A stretch of 14,711 nucleotides of DNA from Thermoleophilia bacterium (lineage in GTDB: Bacteria; Actinomycetota; Thermoleophilia; Gaiellales; SKUG01). This document shows positions 1 to 6,200 of the stretch, piece by piece (the stretch's first letter is position 1; each line of letters starts with the position of its first letter). The notes beneath the pieces are model-generated. The model saw only the letters and a list, made by a program, of their open reading frames with translations. It searched no databases and had not been told where the DNA came from. Made by a program: the position numbers and the translations under genes. The stretch is from NCBI GenBank assembly GCA_025964455.1, contig JAOPYU010000324.1, forward strand, positions 1 to 14,711. The letters are read 5' to 3'.

Positions 1-443
1 TGCACGTGCCGACCGGCGTCGGCTCCCTCGCCGCGGCGGCGGTCCGGCACGCGGCGGCCCACGGCGCGGCCGTCGTCGCGGTGGAGCCCGATGTCGCGGC
101 CTGCCTCACCGCCTCGCTCGCCGCGGGCGTGCCGACCGCGGTACCCACCCCCGGCACGACGATGGCGGGGCTCGACTGCGCAGAGGTGTCCGGGGCCGCC
201 TGGCCCGACCTGCGCGCGGGGATCGCCGGGACGACCACGGTCGCCGACGCGGACACCCACGCGGCGATGGCGGAGCTCCACGCGCGGGGCATCGCCGTCG
301 GCGAGTGCGGAGCAGCGGCGCTCGCGGCGCTGCACCGCCTCGTGGCCGAGCCGGAGGCGCGGCCGCTGCGTGAGGCCCTCGGGCTCGGCCCCGCCTCGCG
401 CGTGCTGCTCGTCGCGACCGAGGGCGTGACGCACCCGGGGTAG
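1..443 (+). CDS. PLP-dependent lyase, diaminopropionate ammonia-lyase-like (C-terminal part, 5' truncated)
   Basis: The reading frame is open from the window edge (first full codon at base 3) to TAG at 441-443, so only about the last 146 residues are present. A glycine-rich stretch TGVGSLAAAAVRH near the start matches the phosphate-binding loop of fold-type II PLP enzymes. It is followed by VVAVEP, ACLTASLAAG, a TTMAGLDC segment and GECGAAALAAL; in this fold the Ser/Cys of the last motif faces the PLP pyridine nitrogen. The series VEP...ACL...TMAGLxC...GExGAAxLA is characteristic of diaminopropionate ammonia-lyases, which convert 2,3-diaminopropionate to pyruvate and ammonia. The catalytic lysine would lie upstream of the window. 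A related threonine or serine dehydratase-like enzyme is possible, and the substrate cannot be fixed from this fragment. The GTG at base 6 is an internal codon, not a credible start. Confidence 0.8.
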   Translation, partial: HVPTGVGSLAAAAVRHAAAHGAAVVAVEPDVAACLTASLAAGVPTAVPTPGTTMAGLDCAEVSGAAWPDLRAGIAGTTTVADADTHAAMAELHARGIAVGECGAAALAALHRLVAEPEARPLREALGLGPASRVLLVATEGVTHPG

Positions 444-452
444 GGCCGGGCG

Positions 453-468
453 GGGGAGGGAGCTCCCC
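453..468 (+). terminator. Weak hairpin after the PLP-lyase gene
   Basis: Bases 453-458 (GGGGAG) can pair with 463-468 (CTCCCC) around a four-base loop, ten bases after the stop codon. No U-tract follows, so a terminator role is only a guess. GC-rich hairpins of this size occur by chance in such DNA. Confidence 0.22.
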
Positions 469-473
469 ACCGA

Positions 474-507
474 ACGATGCACCCGCACGCACGATGCACC
501 CGCACGC
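474..507 (+). repeat. 17-bp tandem direct repeat, two perfect copies
   Basis: Bases 474-490 and 491-507 are identical copies of ACGATGCACCCGCACGC, followed by a further ACG that begins a third copy. The repeat lies between the PLP-lyase stop and the acyl-CoA dehydrogenase ribosome binding site. Because 17 is not a multiple of three, the ATG in each copy falls in a different frame; the ATG at 477 is in frame with the dehydrogenase but has no good ribosome binding site. It could be a regulator site or simply a slippage product. Confidence 0.9.
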
Positions 508-514
508 ACGTTTC

Positions 515-521
515 GGGGAGG
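515..521 (+). promoter_or_regulatory. Shine-Dalgarno sequence deciding the start of the acyl-CoA dehydrogenase
   Basis: GGGGAGG lies nine bases before the ATG at 531. It supports 531 over the in-frame ATG at 477, which would add 18 residues (His/Arg-rich, encoded by the 17-bp repeat) not expected in the family. Confidence 0.72.
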
Positions 522-530
522 CTTCCGGGC

Positions 531-1679
531 ATGCGCCGCACGACGTTCGAGCCCGAGCACCAGTCCTTCCGCGAGAGCGTCCGCCGCTTCTTCGCCGAGG
601 AGGTCGTCCCGCACCACGAGGAGTGGGAGGCGGCCGGCATCGTCCCGCGCGAGCTCTTCACGAAGGCCGCGGGGATCGGGATGCTCGCGATGGCCGTCCC
701 CGAGGAGCACGGCGGCGCGGGCCTCGCGGACTTCCGCTTCAACCAGGTGATCATCGAGGAGGCCGCGTACGCCGGGACCGCGGGGGCCGGCCTCGCGATC
801 ACCCTCCACAACGACATCTGCCTGCCGTACTTCCTCGAGTACTGCACCGCCGAGCAGCGGGAGCGCTGGCTGCCCGGGATCGCGGACGGGACGCTGATCA
901 CGGCACTCGCGCTGACCGAGCCCGGCATCGGCTCGGACCTCGCGTCGATGACCACGAGCGCCGTCCGCGACGGCGAGGACTGGGTCGTCAACGGCGCGAA
1001 GACGTTCATCACGAACGGGATCAACGCCGACCTGGTCATCACCGCGGTGAAGACCGACCCGACGCAGAAGCACCGCGGGATCTCGCTCGTGGTCCTCGAG
1101 CGCGGGATGCCGGGCTTCGAGCGCGGCCGCAACCTCGACAAGGTCGGCATGCACTCCCAGGACACCGCGGAGCTCTTCTTCTCCGACGTCCGCGTCCCGG
1201 CCGCGAACCTCCTCGGGGTCGAGGGCGAGGGCTTCCGGTCCATGACCCGCAACCTCGCCCAGGAGCGGCTGAGCATCGCCATCGCCGGGGTCGCCGCCGC
1301 GGAGGCGGCGCTGGGCTGGACGCTCCGGTACGTGAAGGAGCGCACGGCGTTCGGGCAGCCCATCGGCGCGTTCCAGAACTCGCGCTTCGCCCTGGCGGAG
1401 ATGAAGACGGAGATCGAGCTGGCGACGACGTACTGCGACCAGGCCGTCCTCGCGCTCAACCGCGACGATCTCGCGCCCGAGGACGCGGCGATGGCGAAGT
1501 GGTGGAGCACGGAGATGCAGGGGCGCGTCGTCGACCGCTGCCTGCAGCTCCACGGGGGCTACGGCTACATGAACGAGTACCCGATCGCCCGGGCGTTCGC
1601 CGACGCGCGGATCACACGGATCTACGGTGGGACGACCGAGATCATGAAGGAGATCGTCGGCCGGTCGCTGGGGGTCTAG
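531..1679 (+). CDS. Acyl-CoA dehydrogenase (long-chain/isovaleryl-like active site)
   Basis: This 382-residue flavoenzyme introduces the alpha,beta double bond into acyl-CoA thioesters, using FAD and passing electrons to ETF. The N-terminal helical domain begins with EHQSFRESVRRFFAEEV. FAD- and substrate-binding signatures follow: ALTEPGIGSDLASM and NGAKTFITNG in the middle domain, then RTAFGQPIGAFQ and LQLHGGYGYMNEYPIAR in the C-terminal helical domain. The usual catalytic Glu of medium- and short-chain enzymes (the YEGT position) is Gly366 here (IYGGTTEIMKE). Glu245, in QERLS, sits where isovaleryl- and long-chain acyl-CoA dehydrogenases carry the catalytic base, so the enzyme should be active with a relocated base. 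Length is normal for the family. The gene stands alone on this strand, 87 bp after the lyase gene, and its stop codon overlaps that of the opposing gene. Exact chain-length or branched-chain preference is not determinable. Confidence 0.93.
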   Translation: MRRTTFEPEHQSFRESVRRFFAEEVVPHHEEWEAAGIVPRELFTKAAGIGMLAMAVPEEHGGAGLADFRFNQVIIEEAAYAGTAGAGLAITLHNDICLPYFLEYCTAEQRERWLPGIADGTLITALALTEPGIGSDLASMTTSAVRDGEDWVVNGAKTFITNGINADLVITAVKTDPTQKHRGISLVVLERGMPGFERGRNLDKVGMHSQDTAELFFSDVRVPAANLLGVEGEGFRSMTRNLAQERLSIAIAGVAAAEAALGWTLRYVKERTAFGQPIGAFQNSRFALAEMKTEIELATTYCDQAVLALNRDDLAPEDAAMAKWWSTEMQGRVVDRCLQLHGGYGYMNEYPIARAFADARITRIYGGTTEIMKEIVGRSLGV

Positions 1680-2428
1680 GGCAGCCAGGCGGCCGGTAGC
1701 GCCGCGGGGATCGGCGGGTACTCCGGCTGCACGCGGCGGGCGAGGCGCTCCGCCGGGCGCCGGGCGACGAGGCGCCCCACGTCCTCGAAGGCCAGCAGCA
1801 TCCGGACGGACGTCCCCACCTGGAAGTCCGCGGCGTTCAGCTCCGCGCCGTCGAGCACGCCCGTCGCGACGAGCCGGTCGACCTCGTCGAGCAGGGCGGG
1901 CAGCGCGCGGAGGTCCGCCTGCACCTGCTCCGGGCTCGCTCCCGCCTGCCGGACGAAGAGTGGGACGACGGGGGCGAGCAGGGCGCCGACGAGCGCCGGG
2001 GCCGGGAACGGCGAGGCGACGTCCGCGAACCACCGGCGCTGCGCCGCCGAGTCGGCGAGTCCGCGGCGGATGAGCCGGCGCGGGACGGGCTGCAGCACCT
2101 CCTCGCCCCACCGCTCCGCGGCCGCCACGGCCGCGCGGGCGGCGGGCTCCGCCGGATACAGCGAGGGCTCGGGCACCGCGGCCTCGAGCGCCGCCGCGAT
2201 CGCGAGCGTGCCCTGGACGCGCCGGCCGTCCGCGAGCCGCAGCGCCGGGACCGTCGGCCCGGGGAAGCCGAGCGCGCGCAGCGCGAGCGGGTGCGCGCCG
2301 CCGACGAGTTCGACGACGCGGTGCTCCATGCCCTTGTGGACGAGCATCCCGCGTGCGGCGAGCGTGGGATGGGAGAGGCGGATGGAGTAGAGACGAGCGG
2401 GCACGCCGCCGACGCTACCCGGGCGCAT
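1676..2428 (-). CDS. Glutathione S-transferase-fold protein
   Basis: The 250-residue product has an N-terminal thioredoxin-like domain (about residues 11-85) and an all-helical C-terminal domain. The pattern LYSIRLSHPTLAARGMLVHKG, GxPGPTVPALRLADG (presumed cis-Pro61) and LAIAAALE follows GST N-domains, and LYPAEPAARAAVAAAERWGEE starts the helical domain. Ser19 in SHP is the nearest thing to a catalytic residue. The Glu/Gln-Ser pair that normally binds the gamma-glutamyl part of glutathione reads Gly73-Thr74 here, so glutathione may not be the thiol used; actinomycetes commonly use mycothiol. The ATG at 2428 lacks a clear ribosome binding site, and a GTG at 2404 (VPARLYSIRL) is an equally plausible start. 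The gene lies 33 bp downstream of the lipoyl-transfer gene and is probably cotranscribed with it. Substrate unknown. Confidence 0.78.
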   Translation of the reverse strand: MRPGSVGGVPARLYSIRLSHPTLAARGMLVHKGMEHRVVELVGGAHPLALRALGFPGPTVPALRLADGRRVQGTLAIAAALEAAVPEPSLYPAEPAARAAVAAAERWGEEVLQPVPRRLIRRGLADSAAQRRWFADVASPFPAPALVGALLAPVVPLFVRQAGASPEQVQADLRALPALLDEVDRLVATGVLDGAELNAADFQVGTSVRMLLAFEDVGRLVARRPAERLARRVQPEYPPIPAALPAAWLP

Positions 2429-2461
2429 CTCGCCCGTCGCGCGACCGGGGAGCCTGAGCGC

Positions 2462-3166
2462 TCAGCCGAAGGCGGTCGTGGCTTCCAGGCGCCGCACGAG
2501 CTCGGCCTCGACGTCGTCGAGCTCCACGTCCGCGACGTCGTCCGCGGCGCCGGCGGTCGCCGGATCCCACGGGCGCCCGAGCGCGGCGTAGACCGGCAGG
2601 AGCACCCCCCGGAGCGCGTCGCCGCCGTGGACGGCGACGAACGCCGTGACGAGCGACGCGCCACGCACGGAGCGCTGCGCCACCCCCGCGACCTTCACCC
2701 CCTCGGCGTGCACGCTGAAGCGCCCGGGGCAGTACTCCCCCGGGAGCTCGCCCTCGGCGGCGGGGACGCGCAGGGTCCGGAGCGCCTGCACGATGAGCCC
2801 CGTGAGCGCCGCGAAGCGCTGCTCGGTCCCCTGCACGATGTCGTGCTGCGGGACGATGACCTCCACCACGAGCGAGCCCGTGTCGTACGCCGCCGCCTGC
2901 CCGCCGCCGAGCCGGCGGACCGGGGTGAACCCCAGCCGCACGGCCGCCGCCGCCGCCTCCGCGTAGCCCGGACGCAGCTCGTCGAGCTTCCCGAACGAGA
3001 GCGTGGGCCCGGGCCGGAACACGCGCGCGACCGGGCGAGGCACACCCGCCGCCACGGCCTCGAGCAGCTCCGCGGAGAGCTCCATGTCGCGGGCGGGGGC
3101 GTCGGGGTGGGCGGCGGTGAGGACGAGCACGAGCGAGGACCACGCTATGCCCGCGGCCGGAGCCAC
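2462..3166 (-). CDS. Lipoate-protein ligase A / octanoyltransferase family protein
   Basis: This 234-residue cytoplasmic protein of the biotin/lipoate ligase fold is expected to attach lipoyl or octanoyl groups to the lysine of lipoyl domains in 2-oxoacid dehydrogenases or GcvH. Visible motifs are RRLGGGQAAAYD (residues 84-95, the family RRxSGGGxVxHD loop) and GVKVAGVAQR (156-165), whose Lys158 is the conserved catalytic-site lysine. Cys146 in EYCPGRFSV sits just before the GxKxAG segment, near where LipM-type octanoyltransferases have their catalytic Cys. The separate C-terminal domain of E. coli-type LplA is absent. These points make transferase activity as likely as ATP-dependent ligase activity. 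The GTG at 3166 gives an N-terminus (LVLVLTAAHPDAPARDMELSAELLEA in parts) that aligns with the family's usual opening. The gene is divergent from the peroxidase operon and heads a two-gene unit with the GST-like gene. Confidence 0.82.
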   Translation of the reverse strand: MAPAAGIAWSSLVLVLTAAHPDAPARDMELSAELLEAVAAGVPRPVARVFRPGPTLSFGKLDELRPGYAEAAAAAVRLGFTPVRRLGGGQAAAYDTGSLVVEVIVPQHDIVQGTEQRFAALTGLIVQALRTLRVPAAEGELPGEYCPGRFSVHAEGVKVAGVAQRSVRGASLVTAFVAVHGGDALRGVLLPVYAALGRPWDPATAGAADDVADVELDDVEAELVRRLEATTAFG

Positions 3167-3269
3167 CTTGCGAGAACCCGCACGTCAACCGTGCGCCGTC
3201 CACCCATCCGCCACCTGCGGTCCCCGGGGGACGCTCCGACGGTCCATAAAGCCACCGGAGGTGTGTGTC
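3167..3269. promoter_or_regulatory. Divergent intergenic region, likely promoters for both directions
   Basis: These 103 bp separate the minus-strand lipoyl-transfer gene from the plus-strand peroxidase operon and must contain at least the latter's 5' leader. A 13-bp perfect palindrome with a single central base, GTCCCCGGGGGAC, lies at 3220-3232 and could be an operator. CATAAA at 3245-3250 is the only AT-rich patch, but no matching -35 box is convincing. Promoter positions are not resolved. Confidence 0.4.
3257..3261 (+). promoter_or_regulatory. Shine-Dalgarno sequence of the haem peroxidase gene
   Basis: GGAGG lies eight bases upstream of the ATG at 3270. It fixes the start there rather than at any of the earlier in-frame codons back to 3003, which would overlap the opposite-strand lipoyl-transfer gene and precede the signal-peptide region. 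Confidence 0.85.
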
Positions 3270-6200
3270 ATGAGTCGGCCCCGCGGAGTACGTGCAGGAA
3301 CAGGTCCCGAACCGGTCCGGAGGACGTTCCGGACCTTGCGCTGGGGGGAGGCGCGTCCCTCGAGTGCGCAGCTCGCGGCGCTGTTCACCGCACTCCTCTG
3401 CGCGGCGTTCCTCGCCGTCGACCTGCGGACGTCATCGGCGGCCCCCGCACCGGCAGGGCAGGGGTTCGTGCTGAACGCGGGCGACATGAGGTTCATCCTC
3501 AAGCAGATCAAGATCGCCGAGAACCACGCCACGCGCGAAGGTCCGGACGGCCAGCCCGTCGCCGGCGCGCCGCTCGTCGGTTCAGGTCCGAACCAGATCG
3601 CCAACCCGCTGCTCCCGTACGGCCTGCGGACCGTCGACGGCTCGGAGAACAACCTCCAGCCCGGCCAGGGCGGTCACGGCGCGGCGAACAAGCCGTTCCC
3701 GCGGCTGGCCGCACCCTCCTTCATGACCGCGGAGGACTCGAACATCCCCGGGATGGGGCCCGTCGGTCCTCCCGGCGGCACGACGTACGCGCAGAAGGCG
3801 GGCAGCGTCGTCGACTCGCGTCCACGAACGGTCAGCAACCTCATCGTCGACCAGACCGAGTCGAACCCCGCGGCGGTCAAGGCCGCGGGCCGGCCCAACC
3901 GGACATTCCTCGGTCAACCCGCCATCCCGTGCTCGGCGCCGAACGCGCCGCCGGCCGGGACGTGCATCCCCAAGGGCCAGACCCTGCCGATCCCGAACGT
4001 GACGACGGACGTCGGCCTCTCGCCGCCGTTCAACTCGTGGTTCACGATCTTCGGCCAGTTCTTCGACCACGGCATCGACTCCACGACGAAGAGCGGCGGC
4101 ACCGTCTTCGTCCCGCTCAAGGACGACGACCCGCTGATCGCAGGCCCGGACGGCCAGCGCGGCACGAGCGACGACCTTCCCGTGCGGCAGCGCTTCATGG
4201 TCCTGACACGCGCGAAGAACCAGCCCGGGCCGGACGGCCGGCTCGGCACCCCGGACGACATCCAGAACGCGACGAACACGGACTCCTCCTGGGTCGACCA
4301 GAGCCAGACGTACGCCTCGCATCCCGCGCACCACGTCTTCCTGCGCGAGTACGCGATGGTCGGGGGCAAGCCGGTCGCGACCGGCGGGCTCATCGAGGGT
4401 GACAAGGGCGGCATGGCCCCGTGGGCGAAGGTCAAGGCCGAGGCCGCGAGCAAGCTCGGCATCCGGCTCGTCGACGCGGACGCCCTCGACGTCCCGATGC
4501 TGGCGACCGACCAGTACGGCCGGTTCCTCCGCGGCACGAACGGGCTGCCGCAGATCGCCACCGCGAGCGGGCTCGTCCAGGGCAACCTCACGACCCCGGT
4601 CCGCGCTCCGGCCGACGCCCAGCGCACCGGTGTCGCGTTCCTCGACGACATCGCGCACCACGCGGTGCCGAAGGCGGGGCTCACCGCCGACGGTGACACC
4701 GCCGTGACGGACGTCAACGCCCAGCAGCCCGCGGGGACCTACGACGACGAGATGCTCGACGCGCACTTCATCGCCGGTGACGGCCGCGTCAACGAGAACA
4801 TCGCGCTGACCGCGGTCCACCAGGTGTTCCACTCCGAGCACAACCGGCTCGTGGCCTACATGAAGCAGCTCATCGTCGACAACGACATCGACGTCGCCGA
4901 GTGGAAGTCCGCCGCCGGCGCCGACGGGTGGAACGGGGAGCGGCTCTTCCAGGCCGCGCGCTTCGTGACGGAGATGGAGTACCAGCACCTCGTCTTCGAG
5001 GAGTTCGGACGCAAGATCTCCCCGGCCATCCCGGCCTTCAACCCGGCGACGCAGTCGCAGACCGACCTCGACCCGGCGGTCAAGGCGGAGTTCGCCCACG
5101 CGGTCTACCGCTTCGGGCACTCCATGCTCACCGACACGGTCGCACGGACGAACGACGACGGGACGAAGAACGACATACCGCTGCTGGACGCGTTCCTGAG
5201 CCCGCAGGCCTACACGGACGGCGGCAACGGGCGGGTGCTCTCGCCCGAGAGCGCGGCCGGCTCCATTGCCATGGGCATGGCGGACCAGGTCGGCAACGAG
5301 CTCGACGAGTTCGTCAGCGACACCCTCCGCAACAACCTGCTCGGCCTCCCGCTCGACCTGGCGGCACTGAACATGACGCGCGCGCGGGAGACGGGCGTCC
5401 CGTCGTTGAACGCGTTCCGGCGTGACGTCCACCGGAAGTCCGGGGACGGGGCGCTGAAGCCCTACACGGATTGGGTCGACTACGGGCTGTCGATCAGGCA
5501 CCGGGACTCCCTGGTGAACTTCATGGCCGCCTACGGCAGGCACCCGACCATCACGGCAGCGACGACGCTCGCGGGCAAGCGTGCCGCCGCGAAGGCGATC
5601 TACGACAACGACCCGGCGGCCGCCCCGGCGCCCCCCGGGGACGCCGAGGCGTTCATGAACAGCACGGGCACCTGGGCGGACGTCGGCGGCAAGTCCGTGA
5701 CGGGTCTCGACGACGTCGACCTCTGGGTCGGCGGTCTCGCCGAGACGCAGAACCTGTTCGGCGGCCTGCTCGGCTCGACGTTCAACTACGTGTTCGAGCA
5801 GCAGCTGACCGACCTGCAGAACGGCGACCGGTTCTACTACCTGACGCGAACGCCGGGTCTCAACCTGCGCAACCAGCTCGAGGGCAACTCGTTCGCCGAG
5901 CTCGTGCAGCGCAACACCGATGCGCACGGGCTCAAGGCCGACGTGTTCAGTACGGCCGACTGCGAGTTCGACATCGCGCACCTGCAGGGGACGACACCCG
6001 GACCGATCACCGACGACCCGACCAGCGAGTGCAACGAGCACGACCTGCTCCTGCGCATGGCCGACGGCACGATCCGCTACCGGCAGTCGAACTCGGTCGA
6101 CCCGGGCGGGCTCAACGCCCAGAGCACCTACGAAGGCACCGCAGGCGCCGACCGTGTCTGGGGCGGCGTCGACAACGACACGTTCTGGGGCAACCTGGGC

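Noticed and set aside
3220..3250. sigma70-type promoter ending in CATAAA
   Set aside because: No acceptable -35 element at 16-18 bp spacing; only the general promoter region is listed.
3003..3269. N-terminal extension of the peroxidase frame upstream of 3270
   Set aside because: It overlaps the well-supported opposite-strand lipoyl-transfer gene, has no ribosome binding site, and the ATG at 3270 has GGAGG eight bases ahead followed directly by a signal-peptide region.
2291..4402. Plus-strand open frame of about 700 codons spanning 2291-4402
   Set aside because: It crosses three real genes in a different frame and shows low-complexity Arg/Gly/Pro text typical of GC-rich spurious frames.
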